64,000 nt of DNA from Serripes groenlandicus (Eukaryota > Mollusca > Bivalvia > Cardiida > Cardiidae), in the NCBI GenBank assembly GCA_031761405.1, contig JASEVX010000001.1:26388261-26452260 (forward strand). The letters are read 5' to 3'. This document shows positions 48,301-61,010 of this stretch, piece after piece; position 1 is the stretch's first letter; every line of letters starts with the position of its first letter. The translations under genes and the position numbers were made by a program. The notes under the pieces are model-generated. The model was not told the DNA's origin, did not search any database, and saw only the letters and a list, made by a program, of their open reading frames with translations.

Positions 48301-48738
48301 CTTTATATTAATGATTGGCAACGTGATATAGAAAATACACCATCTTTAGTACTTTTTAAGGAATTAAAACAAAAATTCGAACCCTCTTATTATCTTATTA
48401 AAATGAATATATCTAAATTTAGAATTATTATTTCGAAATTAAGACTATCCTCACATGAATTAAATATAGAACAAGGAAGGCACAGAAATATACCACGCAA
48501 TGAACGAAAATGTACACTATGCCCGCTAAATGAAATAGAAGACGAATTCCATTTTATTCTATCATGCCCGTTCTACAAAACAATTAGGAAATCCTACATA
48601 AACGAATATTATTACAAAAACCCAAGTGTCTACAAATTAACAGAACTTTTGAATTCGAACAATTTAACAATTTTAAATAACTTAGCTACGTATTGCATTA
48701 AAGGTTTAAAATTTAGAAAAGAAAATACAACTTGTTAG
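45310..48738 (+). pseudogene. LINE ORF2: endonuclease and reverse transcriptase, one premature stop
   Basis: A single frame from the ORF1 stop to TAG at 48736, broken only by TAA at 46033-46035 inside the endonuclease. Endonuclease motifs: SWNVEGL, FLSETW, GGLLVY, YIAPENS, GDLNSRIG, NGR, and after the stop SNHAPL. Reverse transcriptase: PVHKNGD, NNYRGITL, QFGF, CFIDLQKCFDS, LLQGEILSP, and the catalytic FADD at 47542-47553. C-terminal zinc knuckle C-x2-C-x9-H-x4-C (48511-48567). No in-frame ATG precedes the first endonuclease motif, so starting ORF2 may need readthrough or reinitiation. The broken frame makes this copy defective as read. Confidence 0.9.
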
Positions 48739-48807
48739 CAGAAGCTATAACAGCATATCCAACTGATGGTGATTATTTGGCCAAATAGTCTCTTCTGCTA
48801 ATTTACC

Positions 48808-48838
48808 GGGGGGAGGGGGGGAGGGGGCGGGGCGGGGG
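48808..48838 (+). promoter_or_regulatory. Potential G-quadruplex in the LINE 3' UTR
   Basis: Five runs of four to seven G separated by single bases (A, A, C, C). This satisfies the four-run G-quadruplex pattern with one-base loops. It sits 70 bases after the ORF2 stop and is followed by a T/C-rich stretch. Confidence 0.8.
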
Positions 48839-49134
48839 TCATTTTCTCTCATTTTTTTTTTCTCTATATCCTCTTCTTTATTTTTTGTGATTTTTTTTTA
48901 TATATATATTTTCTCCTATTTTGTAACGTATGTATTATACATGTGAATTGACGAGGAGCAGATATGCTCAAGTCAGAATGAAATAAATTGAAAAAAAATA
49001 AAATTGAAAATTGTTTTATATGGATTTGTTTAGTGTTATGAATTACAGTTTTTAATTGATGAAATCACAACTTTTACACAATTTCCCAACAGTCGAGCAT
49101 TGAGATTGTTTGTTCAAAGAAAGTGACTAAAATG

Positions 49135-51215
49135 TATGAACAAGAGGGCCGTGACGGGATCGCCCACTTGACTTATGCAATGTGTAGATATGTCAACCAC
49201 AATTACTCATTTAGGGTCTAGATAAGCTAAAACGAGAGGTTCACTATTGCTCCACTGTCACAACCTGAAAAAAAATAACCGTTTGTTGACTTTCTTTTGT
49301 CAAATAAAAATGATAATTTTTGACCAGAAATGACCCATATTCGAACATTGCCTGGTTATCAAGTTAGTGTTTACAAGATTGTTCTCAAATTTGGCATAGA
49401 GACCTTTTTTTGACTGGACATGACCCATATTCATATATGCCCTAGATATCATCAAGACAAACATTCCGACAAAATTTCAAACATGCTTAAGTAAACAAGA
49501 CCTCGGATTGAGGGTGTCTCGCCTTTATTGGAAATTTAACCTAGTTACCTTATGTTTGACCTACCTCATAATCCAGTTTTGGAACTTGACCAAGATGTGA
49601 CCTAATAACTTTTCATGAAGATTAACTAAAAAATGAGATTTCTAGAGTGTTTCTAACATTTGACCTAGTGACCGTGTTTTTGACCCCTCATGACTTATTT
49701 GTTAAGTTAACCTAGATTTGAAGAAGAAAAATATAGTGGTTACATTTTGTGAAGATTAAATGGAGAACGAGACTTATAGAGTGTTCAGAAGATTATTCCA
49801 ACATTTGACCTAGTGACCTTGTTCTTGAAACCCAGTTTAAAACTCGACCGAGATTTGATGGAGACAATTGTTGTGATTTAATTTCATGAAGATTGAATAT
49901 CAAAAGTGAATTCTAAAGTGTTCATAAGGTTATTCTAACAATTGACCTAATGACCTAGTTTTGAACTTGACTAAGATTTGATGGAGATAAATTTTCTGAT
50001 TAACTTTCATGAACAATGAATGAAAACTGTGGCTTCTACTGTCAAAAGTAACCAAATTTTTAGCAAATTATGACCTTGTCCGTAGTAATTTTTATGTTGA
50101 ATGATGGAAACAAATGTTTTGATATACTTTCATGAAGATTAAATAAAAAAAGTAGGCTTTACAGTCAAAGTTAACCAAGGTTAAGTTTTGGGGTTAAGTT
50201 ACCTTAACCAAGGTCAAGCTCTGCTAATTTATGACCTTGACCTTGAAAATGCTGACATTGATTTCCCATGACCCAACAATACATCTGACAAAGTTTCAGA
50301 AAAATTCAAGAAGGGTTGTCGAGATAAAACCAAGGACAAGCAAGTTCTGCTAAATTATGACCTTGACCTTTAATGATGTTCATTGACCCAACAATACAAT
50401 AGTTTCAGAAAAATTCCAGCAGGGGTTGCTGAGATATAACCAAGGTTAAGTTTTGAGGTTAAGTTGCCTAACCAAGTTCAAGTTCTGCCAAATTATGACC
50501 TTGACCTTGACAAAGTTTGTCAGAATGATGTTTCATGACCAAACAATACATCTGACAAAGTTTCAGAAAATTCCAGAAGGGATTACTGAGATATAACCAA
50601 GGTTAAGTTTTGAAGTTAAGTTACCTTACAAAGTTCAAGTTTTGCCAAATTATGACCTTGACATTAACAATGTTGACGTTGATTGATGTCCCATGACCAA
50701 ACAATACATCTGACAAAGTTTCAGAAACATTGCAGCAGGGGTTGCAGAGATATAGTTGTTTGTAAAAGTGGCCGTTGCCGGAAAAGTGACTGCTATGTCT
50801 CACTCCACTATCGTGGGCGAGACAAAAATGAGGCTTCCAGAGTGATAACAAGATTTTTCTTTAATCTGGCCTAGTGACCTATTTTTTTGACACGACATGA
50901 GCCGCATTCGTACTTCGCATAGATATTATTTAGGTAATCATTCTAATTAAAGTTTCAAGCTGCTGAAGTAAACAACAGAGCCCAAATTGCCCTAAATCGT
51001 CATGACCCATATTCATAATTATCCTAGATATCATCAAGACAAATATGACAAATTTTCAACATGCTTATGTAAAACATGCAGTTTCCAGAGTGACAACAAC
51101 ATTTTCCTTCAAATTGGCCCGGTGATCTAGCTTTTAACACGACATGAGCTACATTCGTGCTTCGCATAGATATCATCAAAACAAAAAAATCTACCAAATG
51201 TTTTCAGCTTAGCAA
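49135..51215 (+). repeat. Dispersed TGACCT-rich repeat family, several units
   Basis: Successive degenerate units of about 150-160 bp contain TTTGACCTAGTGACC, CATGACCCATATTC, AGATATCATCAAGACAAACA, and (50160-50760) TATGACCTTGACCTTGA, AATACATCTGACAAAGTTTC and GAGATATAACCAAGGTTAAG. The same family recurs at 52785-52925, 55165-55495 and 61550-62235. No coding signal. Confidence 0.75.
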
Positions 51216-51387
51216 ATACTTAACTACAAATATCTGGGTAAATTTGATTAGGAGTGTAAATGAAACTGCAAGGACTGGCTTAGAAATAGCTCATCAGTAA
51301 AGGCCATTTGTAATAAGGCATTAAATCTTTGCACAATTTGAAATAAGACCACCAAGTGGTGTATATCGGTCCAATGGTTTATGTGGT

Positions 51388-51475
51388 TTACCCAGGGATC
51401 ATGAAGAAGTGAACTGTCGCCGTGATATAACTGAAATCATGTTGAAAGCGGCGTAAAACCCCAATAAATAAAACA
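51388..51475 (+). mobile_element. SINE tail fragment
   Basis: Near-identical to 17868-17967: CAGGGATCATGAAGAAGTGA, then GTTGAAAGCGGCGTAAAACC and CCCAATAAATAAA. It is 5'-truncated. Confidence 0.75.
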
Positions 51476-51894
51476 AGCAATTTCGCTGAATTGATAGCCC
51501 CCGCCAATGATGGCTTGTTTGTGAATGAAGGCCTTTATGATGAATGTGAAATTGACCTGCAAAATTATTTCAACTTATTCACACAAGAACAAGGGGTATG
51601 AACAGAAATTGAGACAGATAATAAATATTCTTTCTGAAAGAATAAAATAACGACACTGGTTTTATAAACAACTTTATTAAACTAAGAGTGTGAATTAAAG
51701 ACATTTTTTCATAATTAAATCCCAAAGGAAAATGTGAAAACAAGTTTTTGCTACTTTAACCAAGTTCATTTTCCGTAGACTGTCAAATGTATCCCTACTC
51801 CATAGTTGAGATAATTGCTCCAAGCAAAATTGATGGGCATCATCACATTAATCAGTATGCTGGTTCATAAGCATTTCAATTTTAAAAAATTCTA

Positions 51895-52500
51895 CCTCTT
51901 TTTTTCCTTGAATCAACGGCAATAACTCTAAAGAAAATTGACTAATCCAAAAAAACAATAGACGGGCATCATCCCAGTATGTTGGTTCATATTTATTTCA
52001 AGTTTCATGAAATTCTACAAGCTGGTTACTGAGAAATGGCTGCGGATGTGGATTTTTCAATATATCAAGGGCAATAACTCTAAGGAAAATTGACCAATCC
52101 AAAAAAGCAATGGACGGGCATCATCCCCGTATGTTGGTTCATATTTATTTCAAGTTTCATGAAATTCTACCAGCTAGTTATTGAGAAATGGCTGCGGACG
52201 TGGATTTTTCAATATATCGAGGGCAATAACTCTAAGAAAAATTTACCAATCCAAATAACAATAGACGGGCATCATCCCAGTATGCTGGTTCATATTTATT
52301 TCAAGTTTCATGAAATTCTACCAGCTAGTTACTGTGAAATGGCTGCGGACGTGGATTTTTCAATATATCAAGGGCAATAACTCTAAGGAAAATTGACCAA
52401 TAAAAAAAAACAATGGACGGGCATCATCCCAGTATGCTGGTTCATATTTAATTCTACCCACTAGTTACTGAGAAATCGGTGCGGACGGACGTGACGGACG
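51895..52500 (+). repeat. Tandem array, about four units of 155 bp
   Basis: Units carry GGGCAATAACTCTAAGGAAA, GACGGGCATCATCCCAGTAT, TGGTTCATATTTATTTCAAG and GAGAAATGGCTGCGGACGTG. The last unit loses part of its sequence and runs into GACGGACGCACGCACAC. Confidence 0.88.
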
Positions 52501-52954
52501 CACGCACACACGCACACCCCTACATTTCACCCCTTAAGTGGTACATCCTTTGTTTTCAAACAAAAGAATGACAACTTAAAATCTTTTGATCTTTAAGTGG
52601 TTACGGAATGAATTAAAGGATTCTTTTGTCTTAGGCCACACCTCTAACCACGTAAGACCCCAATCGTGTATCACCGTTTTACGGAATAAATAGCATTAAT
52701 ATGCTAATAAGGTACCCATTAGAAAATTATAAAAAAAAAATACTTATCAAAGTGTCTTATAAGGGTGGTGGGTTTCAAAGTTTCAAAGTAAAAATGTGGC
52801 CTCCGGAGTTTGAACAATATTTTCCTTTAGTGACCTAGTTTCTGACCCATATTTGAACATGACTTAGAAAAAATTCTGACAACATTTTAAATTGTTGAAT
52901 TAAACCAGAGCTGTCGGAGGACAGCGCGCTCGACTATTTCACCGCTTAATTAAG

Positions 52955-55100
52955 TTACTGAGATAATGGACTCTAATGTAGTTGCATGCAAAACATATTC
53001 TCATAGGTGTGATGGTTGGAAAGGGTTGTATAACGTTTCAATGGAATGCATCAAGACGTTACTAAGATATGGACTCTTTTTGTAGTTGCACGCTTAACAA
53101 TAATTTCTAAGTAATAAAAGGGCAATACTTTGCACCATATGCAGGATAGAGTTATATATCTTAATTGGTTGTGTATATAATTGGGAAAGGTTGTATAAAG
53201 TTTCAATACAATGCTTCAAATTGTTACTGAGATTACACTCTAAATGTTGTTGTAAAACTTTAACCAGTCCAAAAAGGGCCAAAACTTGCATAAAATGATG
53301 GATACATGCATCAAGTAATTACTAAGATATGGTCTCTTAATGTAGTTGCATGCAAACTTTTAACCAGAATGTTTAAGTCCAAAACCACGGGTTCGATACC
53401 CGGTTGCGGCGACATTCTTTCGGGCGATTTTCCCATTGCCTCTCACCTCTGATCTATGTGAGAAAGTAGTCAGTGGCTTCGAAAAAATGTTGTGTAAGTA
53501 CTGGTGTGGGAAAGCTAGGAAAACATGGGTAGGTGCACTGACCGCCGTGATATGACCAAAGCTGTTGAAAGCGGCGTTAAACTCCAAACAAACAAACAAA
53601 CAAACAAATAAGTCCAAAACGGGCCATTACTTGCATAAAATGCAGGATCGAGTTAATTGATTTTAAAATCAACATAGGTGTGATAGTTGGGAAGGATTGT
53701 ATAAAGTTTCAAAGCAATGCATCAAGTAAATACTAGGATATCGACTCTTAATGTAGTTGCATGCAAAACTTTAACCAAATTTCTAGTTAAAAAAAAGGCC
53801 ATAAATTGCAAAATACACTGGATAGAGCTATCATACTTAATTGTTTACATAGGTGTGATGGTTGGGAAGGGTGGTATACATTTTCAATGCAATGCATCAA
53901 GTAGTTATTAAGAGATGATCTCTTAAAGTAGTTGTCCACACGCAAAACTTTAACCAGAATTTCTAAGTAGAAAAAGGGCCATAATTTGCATAAAATGCAG
54001 GATAGAGTTATCTTACTTGATAATCTACATACGTGTGATAGTTGGGTAGGGTTGTATAACGTTTCAATGCAATGCATCACGTAAATACTGAGATAGATTG
54101 TTTTATTTTTGACAGAAAAGGGGCAATAACTCTGATATAAAAATATTTAGATTATCCCCCTTTTGTGAACCTATCTCAAAGATTGATATAAACTTTTGTT
54201 AGAAGTTTCAATCCAATCCTTTGAGTAGAAAAAAAGTTATTTGAAAACGTGACGAAAAAGTGTGACGACAGACAGACGGACGGACAGACGCCGGACAAAA
54301 AAAAAGTAATCCCTAAGTGCCTACCATGCTACGCAGGTGACACAAAAAGGGCCATAACTTGCATAAACTGCAGGATAGAGTTATCTAATTAAATAATCCA
54401 CATAGGTGTGATAGTTGGGTAGGGTTGTAGAAAGTGTCAATGCAATGCATCGAATAAATACTGAGATATGGACTCTTAATTTAGTTGCACGCAAAATTTT
54501 AAACATAATTTCTAAGTAAAACTAGAATGGAGTGCTCCCCGGAGCACGTGTGTCACCTGCCGAGGCCTTGTCAGAAATTTTTAATTTTTGACAGAAAATG
54601 GGCAATAACTCTTGATTATAAAAATATTTGGATTATCCCCCTTTTGTGAACCCATCATAAAGATTGATATAAACATTTGTCAGAAGTTTCAATCAAATCC
54701 TTTGAGTAGAAAAAAAGTAATTTGAAAATTTAATTTGTTGACAGAAAAGGGGCAAGAACTCTAATATAAAACTATTTGGATTATCCCCCTTTTGTGAACC
54801 AATCACACACATTGATATAAACATTTGTCAGAAGTTTCAATGTAATCCTTTAAGTAGAAAAAAAACGTGACGAAAAAGTGTGACGACAGACAGACAGCGC
54901 TGGACAAAAATAAAAGTAATCCCTAAGTGCCTACCATGCTACGCAGGTGACACAAAAAGGGCCATAACTTGCATAAATTGCAGGATAGAGTTATCTAACT
55001 TGATATTCTACATAGGTGTGATAGTTGGGTAGGCTTGTAGAAAGTGTCATGTCGTGTTTAGGTACTTGCATGCAAAACCTTAACCAAGGTGTGACGTGGA
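52955..55100 (+). repeat. Tandem and nested repeats, about 180-bp units
   Basis: Units include AGGTGTGATAGTTGGGAAGG, GTATAAAGTTTCAATGCAAT, GAGATATGGACTCTTAATGT and GGGCCATAACTTGCATAAA. They are interrupted by a SINE (53386-53609) and by two copies (54100-54345, 54525-54950) of a second family carrying GATTATCCCCCTTTTGTGAA and ending AAGTGCCTACCATGCTACGC with GTGACAC. Confidence 0.75.
53386..53609 (+). mobile_element. 5'-truncated SINE with 11-bp target-site duplication
   Basis: Begins inside the B box (CACGGGTTCGATACCCGG) and otherwise follows 38831-39098 closely to the CAAA tail. It is flanked by identical AAGTCCAAAAC at 53375-53385 and 53610-53620, and it inserted into a repeat unit whose normal sequence continues after it. 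Confidence 0.92.
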
Positions 55101-55559
55101 CGCCGACGCCAGCGTGAGTAGTATAGCTCTCATATTCATCGAATAGTCGAGCTAAACATGCGGCATCTAGAGTGTTAACAATATGTTCCTTCAACTTTAC
55201 ATAGTGACCTACTTTTCGACCCAACATGACCCATGTTCGAACTTGACTTACATATCATCAAGAGAAACATTCTGATACAGTTTCAACATGCACAAGCTAA
55301 AAATGCAGTATCCAGTGTTAACAAGATTTCCTTTCAAGTTGACCTAGTGATCTAGTTTTTAACCCGGTATGACCCCTATTCGAACTTGACCTAGATATTA
55401 TTTAAAAATTAGATAAACATTCTGACCAAATTTCAAGGGCAATTGTTGACGACGGACGACAAAATGTGATCACAATAGCCCGCATAGGTGAGCTAAAAAG
55501 ATGAAAACTTTGTAGCAAAGGAAAACATTGCTTGTTTTGAGCAATTTCTTCTTTTGTCA

Positions 55560-56558
55560 CAATGATTCAAAAAGTCATCTGCTGCAAATACTTATTCATT
55601 TTATAGTTTGTTATTGTCTGCAAGGCACAGCTTGAGATACTGTGTGTCCATTCATTTTCGCACAATTTCAAAACATTATCTGCCAATCCCCTTTTACTAG
55701 ATAAGCGTTTCATAAGTGCTTCCGATTTCTTAACTCTGGCACATTTTTTCAATGTTGTCTAATTTTTAGTGCAAGGGAAGAATTTAAGAATTGGTTTGAC
55801 TGTTCATTGTAGCCACTGAGTGCTCTGGTTGGTTTGATATCAACTTTGAATTTACTTTGGTCAAGCACATCACTTAAACATTTTATAGTTTTATCTTCTT
55901 TTCTTGTGGTTATCAATAACCTTGCTAATTCTATCATTTTGGTTAATAGAAGTCATCATGTGGGAATGATGTCCATGTTTTGAAATATATTTTCTCCAAC
56001 TTTTATGATGATCGAGTCATTTCTAACATATATGGTTATCTCATAATTTGTCATTCTTTTAATTACGTTCACTTATATCCAAAGAAGATTGAAGCAGTAA
56101 CTTTGCTTGAGATTGAGCTTTAATGAATATAGTTCTTTCAGCATTAAACGGACAACATTTTCTGGGAAACCATAGGTTGTCTTTTAGGAAAAATCCTAAA
56201 CTGCCTTCACGTTGAAGTTCATCATTTCTTCTTGTGTATGTTGCTAATGTTCCGTCGCCTGAGCTTAGAACACCCATGTTACGCATGCTATGTTGATATT
56301 CCCCTGTCCACACCAGAGACAGAAGTTTACTTTATCCTATGGTCTTTTATCTTCCTCATTAGAGCATCATTGAACAGACATTACTTTCAAAGAATATCCT
56401 GGACTTCAACTGATTTTGTCAATAAAAAATTGGTTCAACTAGATCAGAGGGTGGTTGACTCAAGGGTGGATCCTCTGACTCAGGTACATAGTCAGAATCA
56501 TCTGGGGATTCCTCAAAAGATTCTGAGGACTTAAGGGAACCACTTACATCTATGGAAT
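55560..56558 (-). pseudogene. Decayed gene copy, possible zinc-finger/tyrosine-recombinase-like family
   Basis: Minus-strand pieces run in order. After an acceptor at 56559 an acidic start reads SDYVPESEDPPLSQPP. Then come MRNMGVLSSGDGTLATYTRR and LGFFLKDNLWFPRKCCPF; LARLLITTRKEDKTIKCLSD and RALSGYNEQ; NSSLALKIRQH; and, after a frame change, LCENEWTHSISSCALQT. From memory, unverified, this order matches a multicopy cnidarian/mollusc/fish family with an acidic N-terminus, CxxC...H zinc fingers and a C-terminal tyrosine-recombinase-like domain. Stops at several points, frame changes and a lost finger residue mark it as dead. The C-terminal domain is absent. Confidence 0.45.
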
Positions 56559-59500
56559 CTGAAATATATCATTAACATAGTTGTTAATTTAACTTTAATT
56601 ATTGCATGGGTAAATCCACAAGTATGCATTTAATCAGTCAGTTTCGCAAAAACACACCAAAATACAAGCATTTTAAAGTGCGTGCCTTTGATATGCACAG
56701 CTACATGGAACAGTTGGTAATTCACAAGTTGGAACAAAATTTTGGCAGAAATGAATGTACATGGTCTTCCTGGTGGAAATGAAAGTGAATCCTTGATTTT
56801 ATAAATCAAATGATTTAATGCTAATAAGAGCAAGACTGAGAGATAGTGACACAAAGTGACATATGTAATTAATCCGTTTCTGGACAACATGCTTTGTCTT
56901 TAGACTTGAGCTCTACACAAACATTCTGAGGTACAACGTTGAAAAAAGTGTTAATCTCAAATCATTGAAATCCTGGTCAAAACATTTGTAGGTGGTACAA
57001 AAGCAAAATCAAGACTGGGCTAGAGCTAAATGAAGACAAAAAATTGTTTTCTGGCTAATAACCTCGTCTTTCCTGACTCATACTACACACATGCATCCTT
57101 TGGTACAACTTTAAGATACATGTGTCTTTAAAACGTTTGAGTATACACCGTGAGCCACTTATAGGTGCTACTAAAGTCAGACAGGGCTATAATTCAGTGA
57201 AAAGAAAGGATCTTATCATAAGCTAGAGTAAATACGTTTCAGGATAAAAATCTGTAAGGACCTTGTTGGAATAAATCAGTTTCTGGACAACAACCTTTTT
57301 CTTTAGACTTACACTCTACATAAACATTATGAGGTACAAGACTGCTTGTTGAAATGCTAACATGGTCATCCCGGTATGAATGAAAATGAGACCTATATTT
57401 TAAGAATAAAATGCCCTTGTCTTTCCTGACTTATGATACACACATGCATCCTGAGGTACAACTTCAAGAACTTAAATGCACACTTCTAGGTTCTTCCCAA
57501 TCCGAATACATGTCCGAATACATGTCTACAGCTACAACACAAAAGCTTCCTTGTTGAAATACTATTCGATTATTAAACAAAAGATCGAGTTTCATATTTA
57601 AATTATATGTTTATTGAAAATTAACAAACATTCTGAGGTACATTTTTATCAAGCATAAAAGCAACATTCTCTTCCTGGTAAAAATGAAAACGAGACCTAG
57701 ATTTAATCAAATGATTTACTGCGTATGAGAGCAAGACTGAGAGGTATTGACAAAAGGACCCAGTTGAAAGTTATCAGTTTCTGGACAACAAGCTTTGTCT
57801 TAAACTGTTTTATGTACTATCATAAAGAAAAGCACAATAGTAAAATTATCTTAAGGTCAGATCTCTGCTCAAAATGTCATAAGGTGCGTGTCTTTGATAT
57901 GCACAGCTATATGGAAAAGTTGGTAATTCACAAGTTGGAACACAATTTTGGCAGAAATGAATGTACATGGTCTTCCTGGTGGAAATGAAAGTGAATCCTT
58001 GATTTTTTAAATCAAATGATTTAATGCTAATGAGAGCAAGACTGAGAGATAGTGACACAAAGTGGCAGATGTAATTAATCCGTTTCTGGACAACATGCTT
58101 TGTCTTTAGACTTGAGCTCTACACAAGCATTCTGAGGTACAACGTTGAAAACAGTGTTAATCTCAAATCATTGAAATCCTGGTCAAAACATGTGTAGGTG
58201 GTACAAAAGCAAAATCAAGAAAAAAATTGGTTTCTGGCCAATGCCCTTGTCTTTCCTGACTCATACTACACACATGCATCCTGTGGTACAACTTCAATAT
58301 ACATGTGTCTTTAAAAACTTGAGTATACACCATGAGCCACTTCTAGGTGCTACTAAATCAGACAGGGCTATAATTCAGTGAAAAGAAAGGATCTTATCAT
58401 AAGCTAGAGTAAATACGTTTCCGGATAAAAATCTGTAAGGACCTTGTTGGAATAAATCAGTTTCTGGACAACAACCTTTTTCTTTAGACTTACACTCTAC
58501 ATAAACATTATGAGGTACAAGACTGCTTGTTGAAATGCTGGTAAATTATTAAAAATTATCTAGTTTAACATTTCAAGTGTGTGCTTATTTTAGAACAATA
58601 GCAACATACAAACATTCTGAGGTACATTTTAATCTAGCATTAATTACACAAACTACCCAAGACAAATGTACATGTACTTCCAAACAGAAACTAGCAAAAA
58701 TAAAAGTTCATAATGTCAGAACTCTGCTCAAAATGACACAATATGTGGCCTTTGATATGCAATTACGCATTACAGCTGGTAACTCTTAAATTTTGGCTGA
58801 ATTGAATTTTCGGTCAAATATGTGTGAGCTGTCACATGCGATCACCAATTATATTCTATAAACTACCTTGATCAGCGGTTCCCTTGTGCGTGCTTTTGAT
58901 ATGCACAAATACATGGAAGAGTTGGTAATTCACAAGTTTGAACAAAAGTTTGGCAGAAATGAGTGTACACGGTCTTCCTGGTGAAAATGAAAGCGAATCC
59001 TTCATTTTATAAATCAAATGATTTAACGCTAATATGAGCAGGGCTGAGAGAAAGTGACAGAGACAGATATAATTAATCTGTTTCTGGACAACATGCTTTG
59101 TCTTTAGACTAAAGCTCTACACAAGCATTATGAGGTACAACATTGAAAACCGTGTTAAATAGGTGGTACAAAAAAGCAAAATCAAAACTGAGCTAGAGCT
59201 AAATAAAGACAAAAATATTATGCTTGAGTAAATTTGTTTCTGGCCAATACCCTTCTCTTTCCCGACTTATACTACACACATGCATGCTGAGGTACATCTT
59301 CAAGATACATGTGTCTTTAAACAGTTTGAGTGTACACCATGACCTACTTCCAGGTGTTTCTAAAGTCAGACAGGGATATTATTCAGTGAAAAGAAAGGAT
59401 TTTATCATAAGCTAGAGTAATACGTTTCCGGATAAAAATCTGTATCAACACTTTTCAGCTTACCATGATCAGCAGGATGATGATGATAATCTTCTGCTTA

Positions 59501-59874
59501 TAAGAGCAAGACTGAGAGTTATTGACATAAGGACCTAGTTGGATTTAATCAGTTTCTGGACAGCAAGCTTTTTCTTTAGACTTAATCTCTACACAAGCAT
59601 TATGAGGTACAAGACTGCTTGTTGAAATGCTGTATTATAAAACAAATATCTAGTTTTACCTTTCAAGTGTGTGCCTATTTTAGAACAATAGCAACATACA
59701 AACATTCTGAGGTACTTTTTATTCTAGCATTTATTTACACAAATACCCAAGACAAATAATATACATGTACTTCCACACAGAAACATGCAAAAGTAAAAGT
59801 TCATAATGTCAGAACTCTGCTCAAATTCACACAATTGTTCAGTGTAGAGTGGTCACAAGGTTGTTGATATGGAA

Positions 59875-60180
59875 TAGTCAAAGTCTAATTTTGACCTTTA
59901 CCTTGAAAATAAATAGGCTTCTAGACCTTGCCATATACTAACTCTAACTGTATACCAAGTTTGGTTAAGATCGGTCGAAGGATTTTCAGTGTACAGTGGT
60001 CACAAGGTTGTTGATATGGGAAAAATGTCTGTCCAATTTTGACCTTGACCTTTAAACTATGACCTTGAAAATATATAGGCTTCTAGACCTTGCCATGTAC
60101 TAAATGTATACCAAGTTTGATTAAGATCGATCGAAGGATTTTAATGTATAGTGGTCACAAGGTTGTAACGGATGGACTTG
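59875..60180 (+). repeat. Two units of a TGACCTTGACCTT repeat
   Basis: GTGGTCACAAGGTTGTTGAT, TTTTGACCTTGACCTTTAA and GGCTTCTAGACCTTGCCAT are repeated with an offset of about 120 bp. It ends in AACAAACAAACGGACAG. Confidence 0.65.
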
Positions 60181-60947
60181 TGCACGAACAAACAAACAAA
60201 CGGACAGTCCCATTACTATATCCCCTTGCAAACTTCGTTAGCCGAGTGGATAATAATATGTTTATTGAATAATAGCAACATACAAACATTCTGAGGTAAA
60301 TTTTTACGAAGCATTTCTTTTCACACAATAGATATTAATCTACATGGTTTTCCTGGTGAAAATTTAAACAAGTCCTAGATTTAATAAATCAATTGATTAA
60401 CTGCTCATGAGAGCAGATGAAAATGAAAGTGAATCCTTGATTTTATAAATCAAATGATTTAATACTAATGAGAGCAGAGCTGAGAGGTAGTGACAAAAAG
60501 TGACAGATGTGATTAATCAGTTTTTGGACATCAAGCAAAATGTCTATTGACTTAGGGTTAAGGTTAACTATACACAAGCATTCTGAGGTACAACGTTGAA
60601 AACCGCTTTTAAATGATTGTCATCTTCGTTAGAAAATAATTAAGTAGGTGGTACAAAAGCAAAAGCATGACTGGGCTAGAGCTATATTAAGACAAAAATA
60701 TTTTTATTCAAGTAAATTTGTTTCTGAACAATGAGTTTTGTATTTCCCCACTTATACTACGCACATGCATACTGAGGAACAAATTAAAGATACATGTGTC
60801 CTTAAAATGTTTGAGTATACATCATCAGCTACCGTTAGGTGCTACAAAACTCAGACAGGGCTAGAATAAATTGAAGGAAGGATCTTATTCTTAGCTAAAG
60901 AATATCAGTTTCTGGATAAAAAAATCGAGTAACAACTTTCAGCTTAC

Positions 60948-61010
60948 CATGATCAGCAGGTTCTGAGACTGAAATGGAACTTTCATTTACATGGTTATCT
61001 GTAACAGCAT
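60948..61010 (-). pseudogene. Upstream 63-nt exon of the decayed minus-strand gene
   Basis: Bounded on the minus strand by CTTTTCAG (61011-61018) and GTAAGC (60942-60947). It reads in one frame as AVTDNHVNESSISVSEPADH and is phase 1 at both ends, so it joins in phase to the acidic exon ending at 56558. A partial second copy of its 3' half and donor lies at about 59458-59480. Confidence 0.45.

Larger units (their letters stand above)
43895..49005 (+). mobile_element. Nearly full-length non-LTR retrotransposon (LINE), two ORFs
   Basis: Order: 5' UTR to 44223, ORF1 (44224-45309), ORF2 (45310-48738, one internal stop), then a 3' UTR with a G-run tract, pyrimidine tract and AATAAA at 48982 before an A-rich end. 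ORF2 has an apurinic-type endonuclease then reverse transcriptase and a C-terminal zinc knuckle, with no RNase H seen. The same family left relics at 17640-18780 and 19560-20121. I cannot fix the exact ends or a target-site duplication. Clade (L1/Tx1-like or another endonuclease-bearing clade) is uncertain. Confidence 0.9.
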
